A stretch of 64,000 bases of DNA from JAJEFO01 sp965208685 (GCA_965208685.1 CBDBPL010000007.1:2480001-2544000), one strand, 5' to 3'. Positions 1 to 9,293 are shown, numbered from the stretch's first letter. Program-made: numbers and translations. Notes: generated by a model from the sequence alone, not told the origin.

Positions 1-1
1 G

Positions 2-928
2 ATGGTCTTTGTTGCGACAACGGCGTCAATCATCTCCGGCACCCTTGCCGAGCGCGTACGACTGTGGTCGTTTTTTCTGTTCGTGGCGATACTGACCGCC
101 TGCATCTATCCGATCGTGGGCGCGTGGACCTGGGGTGGCGGCTGGCTGTCCGAAATGGGCTTCCAGGACTTTGCAGGGTCCACGATCGTGCACTCGACCG
201 GCGGATGGGCCGCGCTGTCCGGCGCCATGCTGCTCGGCGCGCGACGCGGACGGTTCCGCAAGGACGGCACCATTCGGCAATTGCCGCCCTCGAACGTGCC
301 CATCGTCACGCTGGGCGTGTTCATCCTTTGGTTGGGCTGGTTCGGGTTCAACGGCGGTTCCCAGCTGGCACTCAGCTCGGCGACGGACGCGCTGGCACTG
401 AGCAACATATTCGCCAACACCAACATCGCCGCCTCTGCAGGCGTGGTTGCGGCCCTGGTTCTTTCCAAGCCAATCCTGGGACGCATGGACCTTCTTGCAA
501 CGCTGAACGGAGCAATCGCCGGGCTCGTGGCAATTACCGCCGGGCCGGATCTCGTCAACCACCAGTGGGCGATCCTGATCGGCGGAATTGGCGGTGCCGT
601 GACGGTTGCCGGAACCCGGCTGCTGGAGATGGTTCGCGTCGATGACGTCGTGGGCGCGATCCCGGCGCACCTGTTTGCCGGCATCTGGGGAACGGTGGCC
701 GTTTGCATCGCTGCTGGCGGAAACCTGTTCGTGCAGCTGACCGGCATCGTTGCGATAGGCATCTTTGTCTTTGCCGTCTCGACCGCGGTCTGGATGCTGA
801 TCGACCGGCTCATTGGCCTGCGCGTTTCCCCAAGCGCGGAGCAGCTTGGCCAGGACGTCGTGGAACTCGGCATCGAGGCGTATCCGGAGTTCGTGGCCAT
901 CCCGGAGCCGGATGACGACGACGATTGA
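2..928 (+). CDS. amt: Ammonium transporter, Amt family (5' truncated by window)
   Basis: This is the C-terminal three quarters of an Amt/MEP/Rh ammonium channel, an inner-membrane trimer that conducts ammonium. The frame is open to the left edge, so the true start lies outside the window; the first codon here (an ATG at position 2) is internal. Visible family features are the GTLAERVRLWSF segment, a membrane helix with the first conserved pore histidine (H64 of this fragment, in IVHSTGG), and the second pore histidine at H223 just before GIWGTV. About eight hydrophobic helices remain. The tail after residue 275 is hydrophilic and ends in an acidic DDDDD run. Amt genes often follow a PII gene (glnK), which would lie to the left and cannot be seen. 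Confidence 0.95.
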   Translation: MVFVATTASIISGTLAERVRLWSFFLFVAILTACIYPIVGAWTWGGGWLSEMGFQDFAGSTIVHSTGGWAALSGAMLLGARRGRFRKDGTIRQLPPSNVPIVTLGVFILWLGWFGFNGGSQLALSSATDALALSNIFANTNIAASAGVVAALVLSKPILGRMDLLATLNGAIAGLVAITAGPDLVNHQWAILIGGIGGAVTVAGTRLLEMVRVDDVVGAIPAHLFAGIWGTVAVCIAAGGNLFVQLTGIVAIGIFVFAVSTAVWMLIDRLIGLRVSPSAEQLGQDVVELGIEAYPEFVAIPEPDDDDD

Positions 929-1099
929 CGATTCGCTGGCCCTTGCGGGAGGGGCATTGCGTTGGCAGGCACGCCCGTCGCGGTCATTCGCGGAACGCCT
1001 GCCTCGGTCGCGGCAAGTGGCCACGAGGCTGTTTGCCCGCGCAGAAAATGAAACCGGTGCATCCTGCAGGCCCGTTGCGCGGCTTCCGGGCGCGAGTGC

Positions 1100-1999
1100 A
1101 TGGCTGACCTGAAGTCACTCCTGGACAGATTCGACGGGATCAAGCTGGGCAAGGCCGGCAAGCAGCCGGCGGCGCACAAGCCCTTGCTCATCCTGCTTGC
1201 GCTCGGCGAGATGAACCAGGGCAATGACACGATTGCGTTTCGTGACCTGGAGCACAAGTTGAAGAGGCTCCTGGAGACATATGGCCCGCGAACGCCAAGC
1301 AAAGTCAGGCCAGAATACCCATTCTGGAGGCTCCAGAACGACGGGCTGTGGAAGGTCACGGCGGACGGGCCGATCCGAACCAATGCCAAGAGCGGCGATG
1401 CGAGCAGGCCTGACTTGATCAAGAAACGTGCCAGAGGCGGGTTTGAAGACGACATCCTGCTGGTCCTGAATGCCGATCCAAGGAACATGGGCCTCGTGGC
1501 ACGACATCTTCTGGAGAAGCACTTTCCCGACTCCCTGCATCAGGGGATCCTCGATGACGCAGGGCTCCGCCTTGATGCAGGATCAACGGCATCCGGGAGA
1601 AAGGGGCGAGATCCCGAGTTCCGCCAAAAGGTCCTGATGGCATACGAGTCGAGGTGCTGCGTGTGCGGCTACGACCTGCGGCTCGGGGACCGGCCGGCAG
1701 GGCTTGAGGCAGCGCATATCATGTGGCACACGCACGGCGGACCCGACGACGTGCCGAACGGCCTTTCGCTTTGCGTTCTTCACCACAAGGCATTCGACCT
1801 TGGGGCGTTCACCGTCCGGGGCGACGGACGCACGATCGCCTGCAGCCAGCAGCTCTCCGGCTCGACCAACGTGGACTGGCTGATCGGGTTTCACGGCAAG
1901 AGGCTAAGAAAGCCCCAGAGTTCGGAATATCGCCCAATGCAGAATTTCCTGGCTTGGCACCGCGACACGATTTTCCGAACCCCCGAGCGCGAGTTGTAG
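1100..1999 (+). CDS. Phosphorothioated-DNA-dependent HNH restriction endonuclease (ScoMcrA-like)
   Basis: A 299-aa protein resembling the type IV enzymes that cut phosphorothioate-modified DNA. Residues 1-115 look like the sulfur-binding domain of that family: an HKPLLILLALG helix near 26-36 and the conserved RPEYPFWRLQNDGLW stretch at 70-84. Residues 170-240 form a zinc-ribbon-type HNH nuclease with CCVCG (186-190), AAH (204-206), the central N220 and LCxxHHxxFDLG (224-235). From family knowledge, the first domain reads the modified DNA and the HNH domain cleaves it. No dnd or ssp modification genes are nearby, so it probably defends against modified incoming DNA. The ribosome-binding site is weak. 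It stands alone between amt and a convergent gene. Confidence 0.82.
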   Translation: MADLKSLLDRFDGIKLGKAGKQPAAHKPLLILLALGEMNQGNDTIAFRDLEHKLKRLLETYGPRTPSKVRPEYPFWRLQNDGLWKVTADGPIRTNAKSGDASRPDLIKKRARGGFEDDILLVLNADPRNMGLVARHLLEKHFPDSLHQGILDDAGLRLDAGSTASGRKGRDPEFRQKVLMAYESRCCVCGYDLRLGDRPAGLEAAHIMWHTHGGPDDVPNGLSLCVLHHKAFDLGAFTVRGDGRTIACSQQLSGSTNVDWLIGFHGKRLRKPQSSEYRPMQNFLAWHRDTIFRTPEREL

Positions 2000-2058
2000 C
2001 GCGCCCGGACGACGCTGAGCCCGTGCAGGCCGGTCTTGCCCGCCGCGGCGCGGCATCA

Positions 2059-2102
2059 AGTTCACGTCAGCGGAGCGTAAAGTTCACGTCAGCGGAGCGT
2101 AA
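2059..2102. repeat. Perfect 22-bp tandem duplication
   Basis: Two identical 22-bp units (2059-2080 and 2081-2102), reading agttcacgtcagcggagcgt plus aa, lie head to tail. They cover the 3' end of the leftward DUF2189 gene. Because 22 is not a multiple of three, the extra copy shifts the frame and sets the present C-terminus of that protein. Probably a replication-slippage duplication. Confidence 0.9.
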
Positions 2103-2870
2103 AGCGCGTCTGTAGAGATGCCAGGTCGCGTGTCCGAGGATGGGCAATGCTACGAGAAGCCCCAAGAACAGGGGCAGCATCGCGACGAGCAGGCTGACGC
2201 CAATGATCACTGCCCAAATGCACATGACCAGCCTGTTCCTGGCGACGGTCCTGACGCTGATCAGCATTGCAGTCACAAAGTCGATCTCCTTGTCCACCAG
2301 CAATGGCAGCGACACGACCGTCAACGCGAATGTCAGGAATGCGACTGCGCCGCCAACGACAACTTGGAACACCAGCATCGAGAAGCCGGTTGGAGTCAGG
2401 TACACGTCCCACGAGGTCAGGACATTGGTCATGGCCGTGCGACCGAGAAACAACGCGAAACTCATGTGGGCAAAAACGCTCCAGAACAGGAACACGAAGG
2501 CAAGAATTGCCCCGACCCACGGCAACTGTCGTCCCCGCTCCTTCCAGACCACCGTGAGAATTCCGGCCCATTCCAGCGGCACATCCGCCTCGATCCGGCG
2601 ACTTGTCTCATAGAGCCCGACGGCGGCGAAGGGAGCGACCAGCGGGAATCCGAGCGCAAAGGCGAGAGTCCAGAAAAAGGTGCCGGCGCCGAGCCAGACA
2701 AGCAGCCACCCCGCAACGACATAGGCGCCGCTGAAAAGTATTCCGTACAGGGGCGCTCTCCGGAAGTCGTGGATGCCCGCCTTGATCGACACGAACAGTT
2801 CGGCCGGAGTGACGTCCGCGATTTCCGGAACCGGGCTGGCAGCTGACTCTCCCTGGACACCCTGACTCAT
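2067..2870 (-). CDS. DUF2189 integral membrane protein
   Basis: A 267-aa polytopic inner-membrane protein of the DUF2189 family, function unknown. About six strongly hydrophobic helices lie between residues 37 and 255, separated by short charged loops (for example ETSRRIEADVPLEW near 110-125). I chose the ATG at 2870 because a GAGG purine patch lies about 9 nt upstream and the protein then starts with a short hydrophilic segment, MSQGVQGESA. The frame stays open further upstream to 3002, but that part is arginine-rich and overlaps the prfB leader. The last residues and the stop lie in the tandem duplication at 2059-2102, so the C-terminus is unlikely to be ancestral. It is divergent from prfB with 143 bp between the starts. 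Confidence 0.85.
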   Translation of the reverse strand: MSQGVQGESAASPVPEIADVTPAELFVSIKAGIHDFRRAPLYGILFSGAYVVAGWLLVWLGAGTFFWTLAFALGFPLVAPFAAVGLYETSRRIEADVPLEWAGILTVVWKERGRQLPWVGAILAFVFLFWSVFAHMSFALFLGRTAMTNVLTSWDVYLTPTGFSMLVFQVVVGGAVAFLTFALTVVSLPLLVDKEIDFVTAMLISVRTVARNRLVMCIWAVIIGVSLLVAMLPLFLGLLVALPILGHATWHLYRRALRSADVNFTLR

Positions 2871-3013
2871 TGCATCGCGCCTCGAGAAGTTCCGGTCTTG
2901 CTCTTGCAAGATCAATCTGCCGTGTCGCCTTGGCTCCTGCAAGAGGTTGCCTTGAAGCCCGCAACGGGCATTGCTATCACCCGCCAGCCAAGGACTGTCC
3001 ACGGAGAGTTGTC

Positions 3014-4138
3014 ATGCGTGCCGAGGCGGAAAGCACGGTCGCCGCCATCGAGAAATCGCTCGATCTGCTGGCCCAGCGCATGGACTGGGATACGGCGGAA
3101 CATCGCCTGGAAGAGTTCAACGCGATGGTCGAAAACCCGAATCTCTGGGACAATCCCGGACGCGCGCAGGCACTCATGCGCGAGCGGCAGAACCTCGTCG
3201 ACGCGATGGAGCGCCTCACGTCCATGCGTCAGGAACTCTCGGACAACGTCGAACTGATCGGGCTCGGCGAGCAGGAAAACGACACTGAAGTCCTGGAGGA
3301 CGCGAAGGCGGCGCTGAATTCCCTCGCCGAACGCGCCGCCCAGGCCGAAATCGAGGCGCTTCTGGACGGCGAAGCCGATGGCAACGACACCTATCTCGAG
3401 ATCAATGCGGGTGCCGGCGGCACGGAGAGTTGCGACTGGGTCAAAATGCTGGCGCGCATGTATGAACGCTGGGCAGAAGCCCATGGCTATGACGTGCAAG
3501 TCCAGTCCCAGCAACCGGGCGAAGAGGCTGGATTCAAGTCGGTGTGCTTCAAGATCGCGGGCGCGAACGCATACGGGTGGCTGAAGACCGAAAGCGGCGT
3601 GCACCGGCTGGTTCGCATTTCTCCCTACGACAGCGCGGCGCGGCGGCACACGTCCTTCTCCTCCGTCTGGGTCTATCCTGTCGTCGACGACAACATAGAG
3701 ATCGAAGTCAATCCGGCGGACGTCCGCATCGACACCTATCGTTCTTCCGGAGCTGGCGGGCAGCACGTCAACACCACGGACTCCGCCGTCAGGATGACAC
3801 ATATCCCGACCGGCATCGTGGTCACCTCGTCCGAGAAGTCCCAGCACCAGAACCGCGAAATCGCCATGAAAACCCTGAAGTCACGGCTGTACCAGCTGGA
3901 ACTGGAAAGGCGAAGCGCCGCGATCACCGAAGCCCATGAAGGCAAGGGAGACGCTGGCTGGGGCAATCAGATCCGGTCTTACGTCCTGCAACCCTACCAG
4001 ATGGTGAAGGACCTTCGCACCGGGCACGAGACGTCTGACACGGCAGGCGTTCTGGACGGCGATCTTGATGCTTTCATGGCCGAAACGCTGGCTCTCGGCG
4101 TCTCTGGAAAGAAGCGGGACGAAGCAAGGGCGGGCTGA
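3014..4138 (+). CDS. prfB: Peptide chain release factor 2
   Basis: A 374-aa class I release factor that recognises UAA and UGA and triggers peptidyl-tRNA hydrolysis on the ribosome. The GGQ catalytic motif is at residues 248-250. The stop-codon recognition tripeptide is SPY at 203-205 rather than SPF of E. coli; from memory SPY is common in alphaproteobacterial RF2. The start at 3014 has GGAGAG 6 nt upstream. There is no programmed +1 frameshift: the codons before DWD (residue 24) read through in frame without an internal UGA. It converges with mrcA, so the two share the short intergenic hairpin region downstream. Confidence 0.97.
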   Translation: MRAEAESTVAAIEKSLDLLAQRMDWDTAEHRLEEFNAMVENPNLWDNPGRAQALMRERQNLVDAMERLTSMRQELSDNVELIGLGEQENDTEVLEDAKAALNSLAERAAQAEIEALLDGEADGNDTYLEINAGAGGTESCDWVKMLARMYERWAEAHGYDVQVQSQQPGEEAGFKSVCFKIAGANAYGWLKTESGVHRLVRISPYDSAARRHTSFSSVWVYPVVDDNIEIEVNPADVRIDTYRSSGAGGQHVNTTDSAVRMTHIPTGIVVTSSEKSQHQNREIAMKTLKSRLYQLELERRSAAITEAHEGKGDAGWGNQIRSYVLQPYQMVKDLRTGHETSDTAGVLDGDLDAFMAETLALGVSGKKRDEARAG

Positions 4139-4165
4139 CGGAACGTCCGACCCAAAATGAGATTG

Positions 4166-4181
4166 CCTGCACTTGTGCAGG
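4166..4181. terminator. Hairpin between convergent prfB and mrcA
   Basis: cctgcacttgtgcagg is a perfect 7-bp stem with a 2-nt loop between two convergent stops. It could act as a bidirectional terminator, but there is no T tract on either side, so this is a structural guess. Confidence 0.35.
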
Positions 4182-4221
4182 AAGTGTGGCATGCGCACGC
4201 CTCATATGCGTGTCGACACCC

Positions 4222-6789
4222 TCAATAGAGTCCGCCTGACGAGATTTCTCCCTCCGTCGCCTGGTCCGGCAAGTCGGAGGCGGGAGGCGCATCGCCCCCG
4301 GCCTCCAGGAACGCAGGATCCTGCACCTCATCGGTCTCTTCCAGGTCATCCAGGTTCGGCAAGTTTGCGCCAAGGGCAAATCCGCCGTCAAAGGCAACGC
4401 CGAAGACCGGCTCTTCGCCTTCTCGGAAATACTCGGCCACCACGCTGTCGCCATCTGCGTCGTCGGGAAGGCGCGCGCCATTGCGACGGTCGATGTTTAT
4501 GAACTTTCCGCCCGGCGGCACGACAAAGCGTCCGCCGCCGTATTTCTTCACGGCCTCTTCCATGAATTTCTGGAATACCGGCGCGCACATCCGACCGCCC
4601 GACGCGCTTCGACCCAGCGGCTCCGGATGGTCGTACCCAATGTAGCAGCCGGCCGCGATGGTCGACGTGAATCCTATGAACCAAACGTCGCGCGCTTCGT
4701 TTGTCGTGCCCGTCTTGCCGGCAACCGAAACGTCCAGGTTGACTGCGCCGGCAGCCGTGCCGCGCTCGACCACGCCCTCCATCATGGATGTGAGCTGGTA
4801 CGCGGTGATGGGATCGAACGCACGTTCCCGGTTGGACGTGATTTCAGGCACGCGATCCTCCGGAAGGTCTTTCAAGCCGCATTCGACGCAGTTTCTGCGG
4901 TCGTGACGATAGATCGTCGTGCCCCACCGGTCCTGAACCCTGTCAACAAGAGTCGGCGTTACTCTCTCGCCCCCGTTTGCAAACATCGCATAGGCAGAGA
5001 CCATTCGATAGAGCGTGGTCTCCTGGGCTCCAAGAGCATTGGCCAGATACGGCTCCATCCTGTCGTAGACGCCGGATCGTTCCGCGTAGCCTGCCACCAC
5101 CGGCATTCCGACCTCCTGGGCCAAGCGAACCGTCATCAAGTTGCGGGACTGCTCAATGGCGGTCCTCAAGGGTGCCGGACCATAGAACTTGTCCGTCGCG
5201 TTCTTCGGACTCCAGACGGTTTCGTCGGCCATCTCCACCTCGATCGGAGCATCTATGATGATCGTTGCAGGCGTGAATCCGGAATCAAGAGCCGCTGCGT
5301 ACACGAAAGGCTTGAAGGAGGACCCTGGCTGGCGAAGGCCCTGCGTCGCGCGGTTGAAGTTTGATTCCTGATAGGAAAATCCTCCCTGAACCGCGAGCAC
5401 CCGACCGGTGTTCACGTCCATCGCCATGAAGGCTCCCTGCACGCCAGGAATCTGTCGCAGCGAGAAGTCCGGACCGGATGACGTGTCACCTTCATGCCGC
5501 ACATAGATCACGTCGCCAACGTTCAGGATGTCACCAGCCTTCTTCGCCTTGCCGACCCACGCGACGTCTTCAGGCGTCAGGAGGAATTCGTCTCCTTCCC
5601 ATTTCTCTACGCCGATGCGGGCCGCATTTCCGTCAATCCCGAGCACCACGGCAGGCGACCAGTCTTCCACGTCTCGCGCAAGCTTCGGAATCTCCGCGAG
5701 TGCCGCACGCCAGTCGGCTTCCAGTGCCTTGGTCGCGATCGTGGCGGCCGGCCCGCGCCACCTGCCCCGTGCACGATCATATTCTTCCAGGGCTTGCCGA
5801 AGCGCCCGAGCTGCATTCCTCTGCATTTCGGGATCGACCGTCGCGCGGATCGTGAGGCCCGCCGACTTGAAGCCGTCATCACCGAAGTCCCGGCTGAGCT
5901 GGCGCCTGATCTCCTCGGTGAAGTAGTCGCGCGACGGAAGCCTTGTTGCGAAGGACTCCCTGTCCCCCGCCTGGACCGTCAGCAACGGCGCGGCAACGGC
6001 GGCTTCGTAGGCGCCCCTGTCCAGGTGACCGTTCTGCCACATTTCCCGGAGCACGAAATTCCGCCGCCCTATCGCGCGCTCGGTCTCGCGAACCGGATGA
6101 TAGGTCGACGGCGCCTTTGGCAATGCAGCCAGGTACGCAGCGTCCTGAGGCTCCAGTTCCCTCAAGGTCTTGTTGAAATAGGTCTGGGCGGCGGCGGCCA
6201 CGCCATATGCATTCTGGCCGAGGAATATCTCGTTCAGGTAGATCTCCAGGATCTTTTCGCGACCGATCGTTGCAACCATCCGATTTGCCTGGATCAGTTC
6301 CTTGATCTTTCGCTGGATCGCACGCTCGCTGCCAAAATAGATGATCTTGGCCACCTGCTGCGGGATGGTCGAGGCACCCCTGAGTGACTGGCCGCGGGAC
6401 ATGACGGCCTCGTAAAGAGCAGCGGCGATCCCCCGAACGTCGAACCCCGCATGCTCGTAGAAGTTCTTGTCCTCGGCTGACGTGAAAGCCTGCTTCACGA
6501 GATCTGGAATCTCGTCAAAGGGAATGTAGATGCGCCGTTGCTGGGCGTACTCGTCAATGATCCGCCCTTCCGGCGAATAGATCCTTGTCAGGGTTGGCGG
6601 CTGATAGTTCGCGAGAGACGAAACGTCCGGCAGCCCCTCCTCGTGGGCCGCGAACACCATCCAGACCAGCAGCGAAAACGCCAGCAAGCCAAGCGTCAGC
6701 ATGCTGAATGCCGCGCCTGCAAACAAGAGGATGAACCGGATCACGCCCCTTCCCGCCATTGCCTGGATCAACCTATATGATGCCTTCAT
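4222..6789 (-). CDS. mrcA: Penicillin-binding protein 1A (bifunctional class A PBP)
   Basis: An 855-aa bifunctional peptidoglycan synthase of the PBP1A family, anchored in the inner membrane by one N-terminal helix (residues 17-45). The glycosyltransferase domain follows: SAEDKNFYEH with catalytic E106, the GASTIPQQ motif at 138-145 and NEIFLGQNAYG at 186-196. The transpeptidase domain carries SSFK (nucleophile S490, K493), SRN (548-550) and KTG (692-694). The second glycosyltransferase motif has Pro where most family members have Thr (GASTITQQ). The start is uncertain: ATG 6789 has no clear Shine-Dalgarno sequence, and ATG 6762 (MAGRGVIRF) with a nearby AGG is an alternative. The frame continues upstream to 7176, but that part is arginine- and serine-rich and opposite the aminotransferase gene. 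Confidence 0.95.
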   Translation of the reverse strand: MKASYRLIQAMAGRGVIRFILLFAGAAFSMLTLGLLAFSLLVWMVFAAHEEGLPDVSSLANYQPPTLTRIYSPEGRIIDEYAQQRRIYIPFDEIPDLVKQAFTSAEDKNFYEHAGFDVRGIAAALYEAVMSRGQSLRGASTIPQQVAKIIYFGSERAIQRKIKELIQANRMVATIGREKILEIYLNEIFLGQNAYGVAAAAQTYFNKTLRELEPQDAAYLAALPKAPSTYHPVRETERAIGRRNFVLREMWQNGHLDRGAYEAAVAAPLLTVQAGDRESFATRLPSRDYFTEEIRRQLSRDFGDDGFKSAGLTIRATVDPEMQRNAARALRQALEEYDRARGRWRGPAATIATKALEADWRAALAEIPKLARDVEDWSPAVVLGIDGNAARIGVEKWEGDEFLLTPEDVAWVGKAKKAGDILNVGDVIYVRHEGDTSSGPDFSLRQIPGVQGAFMAMDVNTGRVLAVQGGFSYQESNFNRATQGLRQPGSSFKPFVYAAALDSGFTPATIIIDAPIEVEMADETVWSPKNATDKFYGPAPLRTAIEQSRNLMTVRLAQEVGMPVVAGYAERSGVYDRMEPYLANALGAQETTLYRMVSAYAMFANGGERVTPTLVDRVQDRWGTTIYRHDRRNCVECGLKDLPEDRVPEITSNRERAFDPITAYQLTSMMEGVVERGTAAGAVNLDVSVAGKTGTTNEARDVWFIGFTSTIAAGCYIGYDHPEPLGRSASGGRMCAPVFQKFMEEAVKKYGGGRFVVPPGGKFINIDRRNGARLPDDADGDSVVAEYFREGEEPVFGVAFDGGFALGANLPNLDDLEETDEVQDPAFLEAGGDAPPASDLPDQATEGEISSGGLY

Positions 6790-6925
6790 CGACAAAAGGA
6801 AAGGGCCGGGACGGGATTCCCGGGCAGACCGGGATGTCTCTGGCTGAGACCGCATTGCCTGCAAGCCGGTGTCATCCATCCCGCCAACCCCGGCCCGCGA
6901 GTTGGGCTGCAACGGCGGTTCGACC

Positions 6926-8077
6926 CTACGCGGCGGCATCACGGGACTCCATGAAGCGGTCGAGGCGCGCGAGCCCCTCTTCGATGTCAGGAGTCGAGCG
7001 CGCGTAAGAGAACCTGATCGTGTGTCCGCCTCTCGCCTTGTCGAAGTCCACGCCTGGCGTGACCGCGACGCCCGCCTCGTCGAGAATCTCTCGCGCGAAC
7101 ACTCGGCTGTCATCGGTGAAGCGCGCGACATCGGCATAGACGTAGAAGGCGCCGTCCGGCGGAGCGATCCGGTCAAACCCGCACGCTGCCAGGCCCTTGG
7201 TCATCAGGTCACGGTTGGTCCGATAGACTGCCACGTTCCGCTCAAGTTCGTCTTCGCAGCCCATCGCTGCAAGCGCAGCAACCTGACTTGCATGCGGCGC
7301 GCAGATGAACATGTTCTGGGCGAGGCGTTCGATCGTGCGCACGTGCGCCTCCGGGACGACCATCCAGCCGACTCTCCAGCCCGTCATGGAAAAATACTTG
7401 GAAAAGGAGTTTATGACGTAAGCATCGTCGGAGACTTCAAGTGCAGTGACCGCCGGACGCTCGTATTCGAGCCCGTGATAGATCTCGTCCGAGATGAAAT
7501 GGGCATTTCTTTTCGCGGCCGCATCGATCAGTGCCGCCAATGCCCGTCTGTCCAGCATCGTCCCCGTCGGATTTGCCGGCGACGCAACGATCAGGCCCCT
7601 GATGTCGTCCGGCAGCAGGTCCGGCACGGGTTGGTACCGATCCTCGGCACGGGTTTCGATATCGGCCGGAACCAGGCTGAGCGCTCGCAGGATCTGGCGG
7701 TACGAGGGATATCCGGGAGCTCCGAGCGCCACGCGGTCGCCCGACTCGAAGAGCGCGGTGAAAGCGAGCAGAAACGCCCCCGACGATCCAGCCGTGACGA
7801 TGACCCGATCGGGCGACAGGTCGACACCGTATCGAGACCGGTAGAGCGAGGCGATCCTCTCTCGCAGCGCAGGGATGCCCAGCGCCAAGGTGTATCCAAG
7901 AGCGCTCTTCTCCATTGCATCCGCGAGCGCTTGCCGGGCTTTCCTCGGCGCGGGCGTGCCGGGCTGCCCGACTTCCATGTGTATGATGTGCCGACCTTCA
8001 GCCTCGGCCCGCGCGGCCGCGTCCATGACGTCCATGACAATGAACGGGTCAATTTCGGACCGACGGGAAAGGCGCAT
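6926..8077 (-). CDS. PLP-dependent aminotransferase, class I/II
   Basis: A 383-aa cytoplasmic fold-type I aminotransferase of the aspartate aminotransferase superfamily. The PLP lysine is K227 in SFSKYFSMTGWRVGW. The cofactor-binding SPANPTG loop is at 166-172 (N169), and D197 and Y200 lie in ISDEIYHG. Residues 36-42 (VGQPGTP) match the usual N-terminal substrate-loop region. The length is normal. The substrate cannot be read from sequence; aspartate, valine-pyruvate and general amino acid transaminases share these motifs. It lies 136 bp upstream of mrcA on the same strand. Confidence 0.9.
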   Translation of the reverse strand: MRLSRRSEIDPFIVMDVMDAAARAEAEGRHIIHMEVGQPGTPAPRKARQALADAMEKSALGYTLALGIPALRERIASLYRSRYGVDLSPDRVIVTAGSSGAFLLAFTALFESGDRVALGAPGYPSYRQILRALSLVPADIETRAEDRYQPVPDLLPDDIRGLIVASPANPTGTMLDRRALAALIDAAAKRNAHFISDEIYHGLEYERPAVTALEVSDDAYVINSFSKYFSMTGWRVGWMVVPEAHVRTIERLAQNMFICAPHASQVAALAAMGCEDELERNVAVYRTNRDLMTKGLAACGFDRIAPPDGAFYVYADVARFTDDSRVFAREILDEAGVAVTPGVDFDKARGGHTIRFSYARSTPDIEEGLARLDRFMESRDAAA

Positions 8078-8478
8078 TTAACTGTCCTTGGCGATGAAGT
8101 GTCCTCTGCCAAAGTTGGCGTACCGCGTCAATCTAGCATGCGTGAGGAAGAGCGCCCTCGTCTTCGGAATTTCGAGTCGCAGCGCCGCCAGAGTCCGTTG
8201 CGAGGGCTGCCCAGGACAAGGTCCGTCCGGCAGGTGCGGACCGGTGCATGAAGCTGCCGTAGAGCCAAGAGACGAACATCGAACCGCCAGCATCATTTCA
8301 CTGCGTCATGGAACGGTTGATCGACGCGATGCCCGGGCAAGGCTTGTTTTCCGGCCTGCCCGGGCACATCGACGGCTCGAATGCGAGCGGGACCACAGTG
8401 GCCTACACGAATTGGTGAGGCCCTTGCGCTCGACCGGCATTCTGCAGATGCTCGGTCAGCAAATCTTGGAGATCGGCA
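8078..8478. other. Gene-free stretch upstream of the DsbA-family gene
   Basis: About 400 bp separate the divergent aminotransferase and DsbA-family starts. No protein-like frame or RNA gene is recognisable. It must hold both promoters. A Shine-Dalgarno-like ggaga lies just before 8479. Confidence 0.5.
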
Positions 8479-9231
8479 ATGCGATCCACGGCCTTAGGCA
8501 TACTGTTCCTGACACTTGCGGCCCCGATGGCCGCTGCATTCGACATCGAAGCCATGTCGGAGGGCGAACGCGCGGCGTTTCGATCCGAAATCCGCGCCTA
8601 CCTGCTAGAGAACCCGGAAGTCCTGATGGAAGCCATCTCTGTGCTCGAGGCACGCCGTGAGCGGGAGACCGTGGCCCGGGACAGCGAACAGATCGAACGC
8701 CTCCGCGACGAAATTTTCAACGACGGAATCAGCTATGTTGGCGGCGACCCGGACGGGGATGTCACGCTGGTCGAATTCCTGGACTACCGCTGTGGATTCT
8801 GCAAGCGCGCTTTCCCAGCGGTAGAAGAACTGGTCGCAAGCGACGGCAACATTCGCTACATCATCAAGGAGTTTCCCATTCTCGGCGAACAGTCGACACT
8901 GGCTGCGCAGTACGCAATTGCAACCAAGCTCGTGGCAGGTGACGCAGACTACAAGAGCGTTCACAACACTCTCATGCTGCACGACGGCGCGGTAACGGAG
9001 GGCTTCCTGGTCCGGACCTCCCGCGAACTCGAACTCGACCATGATGCCATCACTGACGCGATGGACAGCGAAGAAGTCGCACTGGCAATTGGCAAGAACC
9101 ATGCGCTGGCCCAGGCGCTGAATGTTCAGGGAACTCCCGGGTTCATCCTTGGAGACATCATCCTTCGCGGCTTCCTGGAACTCGAGCAGATGCGCGAGAT
9201 CGTGGCGGACATCCGTGCGAACCGGGGATAG
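8479..9231 (+). CDS. Periplasmic DsbA-family thiol-disulfide oxidoreductase
   Basis: A 250-aa exported thioredoxin-fold protein. Residues 1-20 form a Sec signal peptide ending in AAPMAAA. An N-terminal helical segment (25-80), as in Com1/ScsC-like proteins, precedes the thioredoxin domain. The active site is CGFC at 105-108 and the cis-proline loop is GTPGF near residue 218. The extra N-terminal helices may mediate oligomerisation, which in related proteins goes with isomerase rather than simple oxidase activity, so disulfide formation or isomerisation are both possible. A ggaga motif 6 nt upstream supports the start. It converges with ispG. Confidence 0.92.
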   Translation: MRSTALGILFLTLAAPMAAAFDIEAMSEGERAAFRSEIRAYLLENPEVLMEAISVLEARRERETVARDSEQIERLRDEIFNDGISYVGGDPDGDVTLVEFLDYRCGFCKRAFPAVEELVASDGNIRYIIKEFPILGEQSTLAAQYAIATKLVAGDADYKSVHNTLMLHDGAVTEGFLVRTSRELELDHDAITDAMDSEEVALAIGKNHALAQALNVQGTPGFILGDIILRGFLELEQMREIVADIRANRG

Positions 9232-9293
9232 GCGCGGCGCTCCAAAAGTCGGCGGGCGCTTCGCGTGGAACGGAGACGCACCAAGGCAGCTGC

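Noticed and set aside
2870..3013. N-terminal extension of prfB from an earlier in-frame ATG
   Set aside because: The extra 48 residues are unlike RF2 and overlap the divergent gene start; ATG 3014 has the ribosome-binding site.
3014..3090. Programmed frameshift site of prfB
   Set aside because: The gene reads through in one frame from a well-supported ATG, and no internal UGA with a Shine-Dalgarno-like element occurs before residue 24.
6869..8251. A 460-codon open frame on the plus strand
   Set aside because: It is antisense to the aminotransferase gene and has low-complexity Arg-rich composition without family motifs.
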